Shown here: piece by piece, positions 8,825 through 18,171 of the stretch
How the letters are laid out: each line of letters starts with the position of its first letter
Position numbering within the stretch: position 1 is the stretch's first letter
Source of the DNA: JAZDOK01 sp043798715
GTDB lineage: Bacteria > Vulcanimicrobiota > JAZDOK01
Length of the DNA: 64,000 nucleotides
Direction: 5' to 3'
NCBI GenBank assembly: GCA_043798715.1
Contig: JAZDOK010000100.1
Coordinates: 124,001 to 188,000 of the forward strand
Notes under the pieces: model-generated
Seen by the model: the letters and a program-made list of their open reading frames with translations, nothing else
Told to the model about the DNA's origin: nothing
The model's database searches: none
Program-made: the position numbers and the translations under genes

Positions 8825-10060
8825 TCATCCGGGGGTCTGGGTCGAGGCGGAATTAATATCCCGGACAATGACGATGGGTGTCTGCTCCTCCGCGTTGCCC
8901 TGGGGGTTTTTGGCGAGCACTTCCATAAGGAGTGCGGCTTTTTCGGGAGCGGTGGAAGCGAGTATGTCCACTTTGCCCAGATCATTGGCGTCAACGATGA
9001 TCGCATCGACGCCCAGGGACGCTTTCAGCTTGCGGACAAAGTCCTGTCCCTCAGCTGGTCCCAGGACGACATATTTGTCGTAAGGAGGGATCGTTCCCGT
9101 GCAGTCGTCAATAGTGGCGACTGCCCTTCCCGCCAGGCGGTAAAAATCGCCCTTCCGGCCGAAGATTTTACCCAGCCCCCCCAGAAGGAAGGCCAGGATG
9201 ATCCTGGCAGTGCCGATTTCGCGAATCGCCATCTCAAGAGCATAGGGAGAAGAGAGACTGCTGTCCTTGTCGAAGAGGCGGTTGAGCTTCCTGGCCAGGA
9301 GTCGGGGGTGGATATCCCCGACGTAGAAGGCCCTTCCCTGGATGATCGCCACAACGCTCTCGGCCACGGCCACGATATCGCCGGGTTTAAGTTCTCCTTC
9401 GGAGTAGCGCCGGATGACTTCCGCCAGATCGTCGCCGGGGCGAAGAAGATGGGTCTTGACCGTGATGGCCCGGGCATCCCGCCTTTTTTCTTTTTGGATC
9501 ACGGCTGCCGCAGGCGGCCGTGGCGGGTATTTCCCTTCGGAACTTAGATCCCCGAGCGGGATTTCCACGACCTGCCTCCTGTGAGCGAGCAGGGCCCTCC
9601 CGTAATATTCGTAGTACAGATCGACCCGGAGCATTCCCAGATTTTTAAGATATTCGGTCACCGGTTTCCCGCAGGATTCAAGGGACACCCTGACCCCGAC
9701 GTCGAGGGTCTTCTTCTCTTTGAGGATGAAGGCCTGCCAGTACCAGGGAAGGCCCGGATGTTCGATATTGTGGAGGGCGCAGGAGGTTTCAAGCCCGCCG
9801 AGACGATCCCCATCCGGCTGCAATCGGGCCGTACAGTCAATGATCAAACCCTGCTGGCGCCCGGTATTGACAAAGGGGACCGTGAAATCGAGGAAGGCTT
9901 TCTGCTCGTTCGGGATGTAAAGGTACACATCCCGGATTCCGGCGGGATCCATAGTGATCCGGCAGTCTCCCCGTCTTGCGGAGACGATCTCCAGCATGAG
10001 CCAGCATATTAAGAACAGGACAAGAAGAAGAGCCCCTGTAGTCCATGCAGCAATCCACAT
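8825..10060 (-). CDS. Membrane-anchored CofE-like (F420-0:gamma-glutamyl ligase family) protein
   Basis: A 411-residue protein. One N-terminal transmembrane helix (about residues 5-27) is followed by an extracellular-type region of about 170 residues. A C-terminal domain from about residue 200 resembles the F420-0:gamma-glutamyl ligase family (CofE/FbiB type), with the signatures LRPGDDLAEVI, LKPGDIVAVAES and VDANDLGK. CofE adds glutamates to coenzyme F420. No other F420 gene is present here, and the membrane anchor is not typical of true CofE. A different amide ligase role is therefore likely. It is divergent from the C11 peptidase gene. Confidence 0.78.
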   Translation of the reverse strand: MWIAAWTTGALLLVLFLICWLMLEIVSARRGDCRITMDPAGIRDVYLYIPNEQKAFLDFTVPFVNTGRQQGLIIDCTARLQPDGDRLGGLETSCALHNIEHPGLPWYWQAFILKEKKTLDVGVRVSLESCGKPVTEYLKNLGMLRVDLYYEYYGRALLAHRRQVVEIPLGDLSSEGKYPPRPPAAAVIQKEKRRDARAITVKTHLLRPGDDLAEVIRRYSEGELKPGDIVAVAESVVAIIQGRAFYVGDIHPRLLARKLNRLFDKDSSLSSPYALEMAIREIGTARIILAFLLGGLGKIFGRKGDFYRLAGRAVATIDDCTGTIPPYDKYVVLGPAEGQDFVRKLKASLGVDAIIVDANDLGKVDILASTAPEKAALLMEVLAKNPQGNAEEQTPIVIVRDINSASTQTPG

Positions 10061-10158
10061 GCGGTCTTATTCACCCCTGGCCCCTCTTTTCCTCTTTCCA
10101 TCGCTCTTCTCTTTTGCCAAATGTTCACATTTTGTTAACATATTTTTCAGCCGCCCTG

Positions 10159-10167
10159 TGATATAAT
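10159..10167 (+). promoter_or_regulatory. Extended -10 promoter element of the C11 peptidase gene
   Basis: TGATATAAT is a perfect extended -10 (TGnTATAAT), 35 bp before the ATG. No good -35 hexamer is seen at the usual spacing, which is common when an extended -10 is present. A leader with AAGGAG (10187-10192) follows. Confidence 0.6.
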
Positions 10168-10201
10168 CTGAGGGAAGATGAAATAAAGGAGTGTATCAGC
10201 T

Positions 10202-11509
10202 ATGATTGACAACACATCCGGTGTCGGTTATCCTGCTTCGGTCCAGAGTGCCAGGTCGCAGCCGCTGAATTCAGGCAAGGCCGCGGCCGCGGAAAACACC
10301 GCGGGGATGGCCCGGGATAGAGTCGAGCTGGGAAAATTCTCGAAGTCGAAATCCCCGGCGACCCCTCCGCTTCTTCCCAAGCCTTCGCCGAAGGCTCTCC
10401 ACGCCGAAAATGCCGAATCTTCCGGCGAGCCGGCTGCCGTTAAGAAGTGGACGATTCTCCAGTATTCCGCCGCCGACAACAATCTCTTGTCGGCTATGGT
10501 GGACGACGTGACGGAGATGGAAAGAGTCGGCTCCAGCGCCGATATGAACCTGGTTGTTCAGCTCGATGAAGGCGGCAGCAAGGGCGCTGCCCGCTATTTA
10601 CTGGATAAACATGCCGCCAATTCCAGCGGCATCGTCTCGCCGGCTCTCGCAAAGCTGGGCTCAATCAATATGGCGGATCCCAAGGTCCTGGCGGACTTTG
10701 TCAAATGGGGAATGGAAAAATATCCAGCCGAGCACTATGCCCTCATCATCTCGGACCACGGCGGCGGCTGGACCGGCGCCATTTCCGATGACAGCTACGG
10801 GGGCTGGGCCTCCACGCCGCAACTCCGCGAATCCCTGGATATGGCCCTCAAAGATGGAAAGAAGCTCGATGTGCTGGGCTTCGACGCCTGCCTCATGGCC
10901 AACCACGAGGCCACCCACGAGCTTCAGGGAAAGACGGATTTCCTCATCGCCTCCGAGCAGACCGAGGGCGCCGACGGCTGGCCCTACTCAAAGCTTCTGA
11001 CGGGCAAGTTCCTTCAGGAGCTCCAGAGGGCCCTCAAAGCCAAGCTCAGTATTTCGCCGAAGGATTTCGCCATCAAGGCGGTACAGGACGCCTCGACCAA
11101 CCAGGGGACCCTGCCGACCATGTCCTCAATGGAGATGGCGCAGGTTCCGGGACTATCCGAGGCGACTAATGAACTGGCGGGAAAAATTCTGGCGACAAAA
11201 ACTCCTTCCAGTACCTTGAAGAGCATTGTCTCCAAAACTCAGAGTTTCTACGGCTACAAGGACGAATACGACTTCTGCAAACGCCTGGTGGAGAGCCCTC
11301 AGGTCGGCGACGAGGAACTCAAGGCCGCCGCCCGGAAGGTGATGGATGCCATCGGACTGACCGTCATCGCCGAAGAGCACTCCTCAACCTACCCGGGAGC
11401 GCACGGCCTGACCATCGAGATGGGATCTCCGAATCAGCAGTACCAGCAGCTTAAACTGGCCCAGGATACCAATTGGGAAGAGGCCATGAAAAAAATCAAC
11501 CGGGCTTAA
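10202..11509 (+). CDS. Clostripain-family (C11) cysteine peptidase
   Basis: A 435-residue peptidase of clan CD. The catalytic His is His186 in SDHGGGW and the catalytic Cys is Cys230 in GFDACLM, each preceded by the hydrophobic strand typical of the clan. The catalytic domain starts near residue 80 (KKWTILQYSAADNN). There is no signal peptide. The first 80 residues are disordered, rich in Ala, Ser and Pro, and contain IDNTSGV and ARDRVELG, which look like the N-terminal part of FlgM. C11 enzymes usually cleave after Arg or Lys and mature by self-cleavage. AAGGAG is 10 nt before the ATG. Single-gene unit with a hairpin behind it. Confidence 0.9.
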   Translation: MIDNTSGVGYPASVQSARSQPLNSGKAAAAENTAGMARDRVELGKFSKSKSPATPPLLPKPSPKALHAENAESSGEPAAVKKWTILQYSAADNNLLSAMVDDVTEMERVGSSADMNLVVQLDEGGSKGAARYLLDKHAANSSGIVSPALAKLGSINMADPKVLADFVKWGMEKYPAEHYALIISDHGGGWTGAISDDSYGGWASTPQLRESLDMALKDGKKLDVLGFDACLMANHEATHELQGKTDFLIASEQTEGADGWPYSKLLTGKFLQELQRALKAKLSISPKDFAIKAVQDASTNQGTLPTMSSMEMAQVPGLSEATNELAGKILATKTPSSTLKSIVSKTQSFYGYKDEYDFCKRLVESPQVGDEELKAAARKVMDAIGLTVIAEEHSSTYPGAHGLTIEMGSPNQQYQQLKLAQDTNWEEAMKKINRA

Positions 11510-11536
11510 CGGATAGCGACAAAGCTTGGATTTAAA

Positions 11537-11561
11537 AGAGGCGCCTCATTGAGGCGCCTCT
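11537..11561 (-). terminator. Shared bidirectional terminator hairpin
   Basis: AGAGGCGCCTC (11537-11547) and GAGGCGCCTCT (11551-11561) form a perfect 11-bp stem with a 3-nt loop. On the minus strand it is followed by TTTTAAA. The stop codon TGA of the leftward ATP-grasp gene lies inside the stem. It sits between two convergent genes and probably serves both. Confidence 0.75.
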
Positions 11562-12544
11562 ATGATTTGGGACCAGGAACTCTGCGAAATCTGCGGATAT
11601 CTCCGGTTTTCCGGGAATCTATCCGATTGGACCGGTACTGCATGCTTCAGATCTTCGGGAGGCTTCCCGCTTAAGGCGTATTCGATCGCCACCTCCGCCA
11701 GATTTTCCACCACCCACTTGAAATACTCCTCGGTGATGACCTCGGGCCTGGTGGCAGGCATGGGGTTCATGAAGTCGATGGCGTAGGCTACTTTGTCCCG
11801 GATGGCAAACTCGACCGTATTGAAGTCGTATCCCAGAGCCTCGTTGAGCCGGGTGCAGGCATCCAGGATGCTGGCGCCAAGCTCATCGGTGAGGTGCTTG
11901 TGGTCAACGATGTAACGGTTGTTTTCGTTTTCAGGGTCGTAGCGGATCGGCAGAATCTTTTTTTTGCCGATTACGAAGGCGCGTACGTAGTGCTCAAATT
12001 CTATATACTCCTGCAGTACCATGACCTGTTCGCCGGATTCTTGGTAGGCCTGCAGGAGTTCCTCCATATTTCCGACTTTGCGGACGTCTCTTAGCCCATA
12101 GCCGTCATATGGTTTGAGTACCGCCGGGAAGCCTATATAGTCAAGGATGTCCTCCCATTTGGGCGGGAGGTCAAGGTTTTTCAGATCGCCGGGTTCGATG
12201 TCTTCCCCGTAATCTCTGGAGGGAAGACAGGCGGTCCGGGGCGTGGGGATCCCCAGCTTTGAGGCCAGGCAGTAGTTGTGAAACTTGTCATCGGCGGGAA
12301 AGATGAATGGGTTATTGATGACGTAGGTGCCGGACAGGGCCGCATGTTTCAGATAGGCGCTGTAATATTCGACCAGGTGGGAGATCCGGTCAATGATGAC
12401 CCTGTATGGGCTGGGCTCTGAGATTCTGGCCTCCCGGAGGCGGCAGAATTCCGCAGTCAATCCCTCCATCCTGCGACCGTTGATCTTTTCAATGACTGCA
12501 TATCCCAGAGGCTCTTCGCCCGAAAGAATACCAATCTTATACAT
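11546..12544 (-). CDS. ATP-grasp domain protein (RimK/glutathione-synthase-like)
   Basis: A 332-residue ATP-grasp ligase. The central lid region FPAVLKPYDGYGLRDV (from about residue 137) is followed by MVLQEYIEFEHYVRAFV and a metal-binding end with NTVEFAIRD and IDFMNPMPA. These enzymes join a carboxylate to an amine or thiol through an acyl phosphate. The substrate is not known. TAGGAG lies 6 nt before the ATG. It follows the BamE-like gene by 9 bp, so the two are co-transcribed. Its neighbours, a small exported protein and a S24/S26-like protein, raise the idea of peptide tailoring, but that is inference. Confidence 0.82.
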   Translation of the reverse strand: MYKIGILSGEEPLGYAVIEKINGRRMEGLTAEFCRLREARISEPSPYRVIIDRISHLVEYYSAYLKHAALSGTYVINNPFIFPADDKFHNYCLASKLGIPTPRTACLPSRDYGEDIEPGDLKNLDLPPKWEDILDYIGFPAVLKPYDGYGLRDVRKVGNMEELLQAYQESGEQVMVLQEYIEFEHYVRAFVIGKKKILPIRYDPENENNRYIVDHKHLTDELGASILDACTRLNEALGYDFNTVEFAIRDKVAYAIDFMNPMPATRPEVITEEYFKWVVENLAEVAIEYALSGKPPEDLKHAVPVQSDRFPENRRYPQISQSSWSQIIEAPQ

Positions 12545-12553
12545 TTTACGCTC

Positions 12554-13060
12554 CTAAAATCTTCCCGGGAGGAACGGCTGTCCCTCCCGGATAAGAACCA
12601 TCATCCTCAGGATGGAATCCGACCAGGAAAAGATGAGATACATACGCTGGTAGCCGGAAACACCGGCGACCTTGTAAACATAGACAGTATGCAGGAGGCC
12701 TGAGATGAATGTCTCCTCGGTTGAATGCGGCGGTCCATAGACCCGCCTGACGGATCGGGTCGTATCCCCTCCGGCGATTCCCCGGGCGGTGCCGACGCTG
12801 CGATCGGTCTGCCAGGCCGTGATTTCCGAGACCAGGTTGTCGCTTTTGGAGATGCTCACCACAAGGAGGGAACCCGCGCCGAACTGGTCCCGGTAGAGAT
12901 AGGAGAGGGAATCTTCTTCCTCCTTTTCCTGGGTCGGCTTTCCCAGCAGGCGAAGAGCCTCTGGTCCGGCCATGCCCGGCGTGATGCCCCAGAGGGTTTC
13001 CGCGGAGGCGATCCCGGAGGAAAGACCGATAAGGAAAAGCAAAAAAACAAAACAAGTCAA
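12554..13060 (-). CDS. Exported BamE/SmpA-like small protein, start or frame uncertain
   Basis: The recognisable part has a signal peptide (hydrophobic core ending SGIASAE). It is followed by WGITPGMAGPEALRLLGKP, the hallmark of the BamE/SmpA-like fold (GMxxxEVxxxLGxP). The protein is periplasmic or cell-surface. In this frame the only start near the signal peptide is a TTG at 13060 without a Shine-Dalgarno. The natural start, a TTG at 13085 beside AAGGAG, is one frame off. A T7 run (13041-13047, minus strand) lies between. Removing one T would join a proper start to the signal peptide, so a sequencing error, slippage or phase variation is likely. Confidence 0.65.
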   Translation of the reverse strand: MTCFVFLLFLIGLSSGIASAETLWGITPGMAGPEALRLLGKPTQEKEEEDSLSYLYRDQFGAGSLLVVSISKSDNLVSEITAWQTDRSVGTARGIAGGDTTRSVRRVYGPPHSTEETFISGLLHTVYVYKVAGVSGYQRMYLIFSWSDSILRMMVLIREGQPFLPGRF

Positions 13061-13085
13061 TCGCTTTGCCGGAAAAACTGAACAA

Positions 13086-13538
13086 CTACTCCTTTTTCCA
13101 AAAACACAGCTTTTGAAGAAGCCCGCCGACCTGATTTTCAAAGGTATTGTCCTTCTTGAAGACGATGGTGCGACCATTTCTTTCAAGTTGAATGATCTTA
13201 CCGAGAATAGACTTATTCGAGGAAGGGGGATCGGTCTCTTTGAGAGCATCTCCCTTGAGCGTAAAAACGTAGTTGTCTTGATTGTCTTCCGTCTTCTCCT
13301 TCGAGATGACTCGCCGGGGCATGAGCTCATCGCCTGAGATGGCCAGGACAAGATCCCCCGGGGCAAGTTTCTTGTGGTTGCACTTGACAACCTTCATTAA
13401 GTCATTCGGCATAATCGCCGGGGCCATGCTTCCGGAGAGAACCCGGATTTTCAGGGACTTTCCATCGTGGAGCTGACTCTTGCACTGTCCAATCGTGGCC
13501 GCTCTGTTGGCCCGTTGCGTCATGCTTAATTCATCCAT
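13086..13538 (-). CDS. S24/S26 (LexA/signal-peptidase-like) domain protein, general base altered
   Basis: A 150-residue soluble protein with the S24/S26 fold signatures. SGSMAPAIMPND carries the nucleophile Ser, and PGDLVLA and PRRVISK follow in order. In signal peptidase I the third motif is KRVI, with Lys as general base, and in the ER type it is HRVI. Here the residue is Arg, so catalysis is doubtful. There is no membrane anchor, unlike signal peptidases. It is first of a three-gene set with the BamE-like and ATP-grasp genes. Small anchorless S24/S26 proteins of this type occur near peptide-modification genes. The start follows a G-rich Shine-Dalgarno. Confidence 0.75.
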   Translation of the reverse strand: MDELSMTQRANRAATIGQCKSQLHDGKSLKIRVLSGSMAPAIMPNDLMKVVKCNHKKLAPGDLVLAISGDELMPRRVISKEKTEDNQDNYVFTLKGDALKETDPPSSNKSILGKIIQLERNGRTIVFKKDNTFENQVGGLLQKLCFWKKE

Positions 13539-13599
13539 GATCCCACCCCCCCTTCATAAATAAATTCGAGATGAGACCCTAAATTCCTTTTTGGGCGGT

Positions 13600-13618
13600 G
13601 GCGTGTTATAACGCGCCC

Positions 13619-13622
<4 letters not shown>
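13600..13622. repeat. GTAGGGGC-type palindromic repeat, copy 1
   Basis: GGCGTGTTATAACGCGCC (13600-13617) is a hairpin-forming palindrome with one G-T pair, followed by CCTAC, so that GCCCCTAC (13615-13622) forms the conserved outer arm. Read on the minus strand this arm is CCGTAGGGGC. Its TAG is the stop codon of the M20 amidohydrolase gene (13619-13621). It belongs to the same family as the copies at 55027, 57869, 59500 and 59561. Confidence 0.7.
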
Positions 13623-14805
<1,183 letters not shown>

Positions 14806-14809
<4 letters not shown>

Positions 14810-15273
14810 GCCCCATCCGCCTGGGATAGCGTCCTGATGATATCGCTCCGGGTAATAATCCCGACCACCTCTTTCCCCCTGGTCACGGGCAGCCGGTTGA
14901 TCTTCTTATTTAACATGAGCGCCGCCGCATCTTCGACGGCGGTCTCTTCCGTGATGGTCACGACCTTGGAAGTCATGATTTCAGAGGCCGTCAGGGCCAT
15001 CATCTTTTTTAATTCCAGAGAAATCTCGCCGAAATTCTCAAGGAAGATGATGCCTCCCAGGAGCTGGATGTGGGGAGGGATGTGCGGACGGGCGACTTTC
15101 CAGATCAGGTCGCCCTCTGAAACGATTCCGACGAGTTCCTTTTTTTCATTGACGACCGGCAGTCCGCTGATCTTCTTTTCGTTCAAGATGGCGGCTATTT
15201 CCTTCACGGTGGTACTGAGAGAGACCGTGATGACGTCCCGGCTCATGATCTGGCTGGCTGTCACGATGTTCAC
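14806..15273 (-). CDS. Tandem CBS-domain protein
   Basis: A 155-residue protein made of two CBS domains, about residues 5-62 and 95-150. Signatures are SRDVITVSLSTTVKEIA, LVGIVSEGDLI, TSKVVTITEETAVEDAA and VVGIITRSDII. CBS pairs bind adenine nucleotides and act as energy or ion-strength sensors. Here the pair stands alone with no catalytic domain. The start is GTG, directly after the stop of the upstream gene, and the end overlaps the M20 gene by 4 bp, implying translational coupling. Confidence 0.9.
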
Positions 15274-16170
15274 CTACTTCTTTCTGGATTCCGCCGTCAG
15301 GAATGCATCCACGGCGGACATTCCTTTGACAAAGGCGTAATATTTCAATTTTTCCTCCGGCGTGGAATTTTTCATGTCGTATGAGGTCAGGGGCGCCACT
15401 TTTAACAGCTTCTGCACCTCATCCTCCTGGACTTCATCATCTTTCAGGAATGCCTCGGAAAGAGCGGCGGGGTTTTCCTGTTCCAGGAGCTTGGCCATGA
15501 CGAAAGTGTGGCAGCTCAACCAGTGCTTTTCAGAGTATTTTTCCTTCAGGTGGGGTCGAATAAATTTATCAATGAAGTAGGGCGTGTACAGGTTGCTCAC
15601 GTAATCAAAGGATTCCTTCTCGCGTGGAAGGTTCTCAAACCTGCTGCCCAGGGGCTTTGCTATTCCGGCCTTTTCGCTTTCCACCCACTCCTTGATCAAG
15701 GCGAGATACTTTGACATTTCCCGGCGCAGGGTAGCCAGATGCGTATCAAGGAGGATCATGAAGGCCGGATTTAATTCCTTGAGGCACTCCTCCAGTTGCA
15801 GATCCAGTTCTTCAGAGCTACGGTAATTCCACCAATCGTCTTTTCTGGATATGATCCTGGCCAGGCGTTCCCGGGCCCCATCCACTCCCAGGAATGGCTT
15901 CCCGGAGGCCAGGTATCTTGGAAACTCCTTCCGGTTGGAAAGGGCCAGCTCCGCGGTGAAGGCTCCCCTGGTTTTTGCGCCCTGAATCAGCAGAAAACCG
16001 TGCCAGCCATTGGTGAAGATCTTGTGGTAGACGAACAGTAGGAAATGGGGGCTGGCGATCTTCTGGAATTCCTTGAGATCGGGCGCCATCGCCGCAATTC
16101 TGTTCTTTACGGAGTCTCCGAAGTTGATGATTGTCTTGGATGCAATGCCCCCGGCGCTGTCTTCAGGCAT
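15274..16170 (-). CDS. Conserved-looking hypothetical protein
   Basis: A 298-residue soluble protein, mostly helical in appearance, with several Trp/His-rich stretches (DDWWNYRSS, EKHWLSCHTF). No signal peptide, membrane helix or known catalytic motif was recognised. It sits inside the acpS-nnr-CBS-M20 operon: its 5' end overlaps nnr by 8 bp and its stop abuts the CBS gene, so it must be co-expressed with them. GGGAGG precedes the ATG. Confidence 0.78.
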   Translation of the reverse strand: MPEDSAGGIASKTIINFGDSVKNRIAAMAPDLKEFQKIASPHFLLFVYHKIFTNGWHGFLLIQGAKTRGAFTAELALSNRKEFPRYLASGKPFLGVDGARERLARIISRKDDWWNYRSSEELDLQLEECLKELNPAFMILLDTHLATLRREMSKYLALIKEWVESEKAGIAKPLGSRFENLPREKESFDYVSNLYTPYFIDKFIRPHLKEKYSEKHWLSCHTFVMAKLLEQENPAALSEAFLKDDEVQEDEVQKLLKVAPLTSYDMKNSTPEEKLKYYAFVKGMSAVDAFLTAESRKK

Positions 16171-17722
16171 ATATATTCCCTCCCGTTATAGTATTCATGA
16201 TTTCAGGTATCAGTGGCAGGAGTTCTCCGGCCAGAAACCCCCTGCGGCCGATTCTCTCAAAAGCCAGGTCGCCTGCCGCTCCGTGCAGGTAGACACCGGC
16301 CAGAGCCGCCTCTTCCGACGAGGCCCCCTGGGCCATGAGGCCGGCAATGACTCCCGTCAGGACATCTCCCATGCCGGCGGTTGCCATGCCTGGATTGCCG
16401 CTCCCGTTAAAGAATGCCTCTCCGGAGGGAGTGGCGATAATCGTGTGCGCTCCCTTGAGGACCAGCACCGCGTTGTATTCCACGGCGGCCGCCAGTGCTT
16501 CTTCGAGGGGATTTTCCATGATTTCAGTAACGCTTTTCCCTCTGAGACGGGCCATTTCACCCGGATGCGGAGTGAGGACCAGCGGGCAATCCGCTTTCCA
16601 GCCGGGGAGGGAAGCCACGGCGTTGATGGCATCGGCATCGAGAATTACGGGGATTTTAGAAAACAAGAGCAGTTCCGACAGAAGGCGGGCGATATCGGGA
16701 TTGCTGCCCAGGCCCGGGCCGGCGGCCACGACATCAAAGGAGGGGAGTTTCTTCTTTAGTATGTCGATGGATTCCGCGCTCAGGCCCCCCTCCGGGGTCT
16801 CCGGGAGGGGGAGAGTCATGACTTCGGTCAGTTTTGCTTCCATGGCGGGATTTAAACCGCGGGGTATTCCCAGGGTGACCAGCCCGGCGCCCGCTCGCAG
16901 AGCCGCCTGGCCCGCCAGGGCCGCCGCTCCCGTCAGGCCTGGAGAGCCGGCCAGGATGAGGACTTTTCCACTGTCGCCCTTGTGGGCGTTCAGGGGACGC
17001 TCCGGCAGAAATTCCTCCAGCATCCCGGGTTCAATAAGGTTGAGGCGGAGATCGGGATCTTCCAGCAGAGTTTTGGGAATTCCGATGTCGGCAACCAGAA
17101 GTTCTCCGACGTGCGCGGCGCCGGGAAAGAGCAGGAGACCCCGCTTGGGCAGGGCCATGGTGACGGTCTGGTCGGCCTGGACGCAGACTCCCAGGATTTT
17201 TCCGGTGTCGGCATCTATACCGGAAGGGATGTCCACGGCCACTACGTGGGCCCCGGAGCAATTGAGCTCCTCGATGACTTCCCGCACCAGGCCTTCGACG
17301 GGCCTGGTGAGTCCGGTTCCGAAGATGGCGTCCACAACGACCCCGGCCGCCTGGAGCGCCTGGCGGAGAGAAGAGATGTCCTGCCGGGCATGGATCTTAA
17401 GAACGGTTATACCGCTGTTTAAGGCGATCGAAAGATTGAGCGCGGCGTCTCCGCGGAGATCCCCGCTTTCCCCCAGGAGGAAGACCTCCGGGTTCCATCC
17501 CGCATTGTAAAGATGGCGGGCGGCGACCAGGCCGTCTCCGCCGTTGTTTCCAGTGCCGCAGAGGATGATAATTCTATCTTGTACGCTGCCGGCCAGGTAT
17601 TCCTGGACGGACTCAAAGACGGCTCTTCCGGCGTTTTCCATCAGGACGGCGCCCGGAATACCGATTTTGCGGATCGCCCGCTCGTCAATTTTGGCCATTT
17701 CTTTTCCGGAAGCGATCTTCAT
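16163..17722 (-). CDS. nnr: Bifunctional NAD(P)HX epimerase / ADP-dependent dehydratase
   Basis: A 519-residue YjeF-type enzyme that repairs hydrated NADH and NADPH. The N-terminal epimerase half (about residues 1-210) has ENAGRAV, CGTGNNGGDG and VDIPSGIDADTG. The C-terminal dehydratase half has GKVLILAGSPGLTGAAALA, GPGLG, LTPHPGEMARL and the nucleotide-binding GNPGMATAGMGDVLTG. The ATG at 17722 is chosen because it overlaps the acpS stop as ATGA and begins at the family's usual MKIAS start. Longer forms run into acpS. The acpS-nnr pairing is common in bacteria. Confidence 0.95.
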   Translation of the reverse strand: MKIASGKEMAKIDERAIRKIGIPGAVLMENAGRAVFESVQEYLAGSVQDRIIILCGTGNNGGDGLVAARHLYNAGWNPEVFLLGESGDLRGDAALNLSIALNSGITVLKIHARQDISSLRQALQAAGVVVDAIFGTGLTRPVEGLVREVIEELNCSGAHVVAVDIPSGIDADTGKILGVCVQADQTVTMALPKRGLLLFPGAAHVGELLVADIGIPKTLLEDPDLRLNLIEPGMLEEFLPERPLNAHKGDSGKVLILAGSPGLTGAAALAGQAALRAGAGLVTLGIPRGLNPAMEAKLTEVMTLPLPETPEGGLSAESIDILKKKLPSFDVVAAGPGLGSNPDIARLLSELLLFSKIPVILDADAINAVASLPGWKADCPLVLTPHPGEMARLRGKSVTEIMENPLEEALAAAVEYNAVLVLKGAHTIIATPSGEAFFNGSGNPGMATAGMGDVLTGVIAGLMAQGASSEEAALAGVYLHGAAGDLAFERIGRRGFLAGELLPLIPEIMNTITGGNIYA

Positions 17723-18057
17723 TTGTCCTCGATGATGACCGTTGCAATAGCGTAGTTTCTGGAGTGGGAGATGCTGACCGCGGCGCTGTGCCCATGCCCC
17801 TGGAAAAGAATCCGGGGAGGACAACTCTCCTCACGCACGATCTCAACGTCCTTCCACCGGAGCGGCGAACCGTGGGCCTTGCGAAAGGCCTCTTTGGCCG
17901 CAAAGCGGCCCGCCAGGCTCGAAGCCGGCTCTCCCCTGGACAGACAGAAATCAAGTTCCGCCTGGGTGAAGACTCTGCGAAGGAAACTTGATCCGAATTT
18001 TCGGATGCTCTCCCGGATGCGCGGGATCTCGATTATGTCCACTCCGACGCTCAGCAT
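17719..18057 (-). CDS. acpS: Holo-[acyl-carrier-protein] synthase
   Basis: A 112-residue 4'-phosphopantetheinyl transferase that activates acyl carrier protein for fatty acid synthesis. GVDIIEIPRI near the N-terminus carries the metal-binding Asp. LAGRFAAKEAFRKA carries the Glu and Lys of the active site, and VSISHSRNYAIA is the C-terminal signature. Length is typical. GAGGAG precedes the ATG. It is the first gene of a five-gene operon with coupled overlaps. Confidence 0.96.
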   Translation of the reverse strand: MLSVGVDIIEIPRIRESIRKFGSSFLRRVFTQAELDFCLSRGEPASSLAGRFAAKEAFRKAHGSPLRWKDVEIVREESCPPRILFQGHGHSAAVSISHSRNYAIATVIIEDK

Positions 18058-18113
18058 ACCTGACTCCTCATGCGGTTTTTCGACAGATAGAGCCCTGATC
18101 CTCCCGGATGGCG

Positions 18114-18148
18114 AAAAAAAAGAGGGGAGACAGGAAATCCCCCCTCTT
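18114..18148 (-). terminator. Rho-independent terminator of rplM-rpsI
   Basis: On the minus strand a roughly 10-bp GC-rich stem (one mismatch; arms 18121-18130 and 18139-18148) is followed directly by eight T residues. It lies just past the rpsI stop and before acpS, separating the two operons. Confidence 0.85.
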
Positions 18149-18171
18149 TAAGTTCCATTTTCAGGCAGAGG

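Noticed and set aside
12546..13085. A 179-codon leftward ORF starting TTG next to AAGGAG
   Set aside because: The start site is attractive, but the bulk of the frame is Gly/Arg/Pro-rich and lacks homologous look; the overlapping frame has the signal peptide and BamE-like motif. Only the start was kept for the frameshift finding.
16335..17510. A 391-codon rightward ORF inside nnr
   Set aside because: Antisense shadow with a Ser/Pro/Arg-biased composition typical of such frames.
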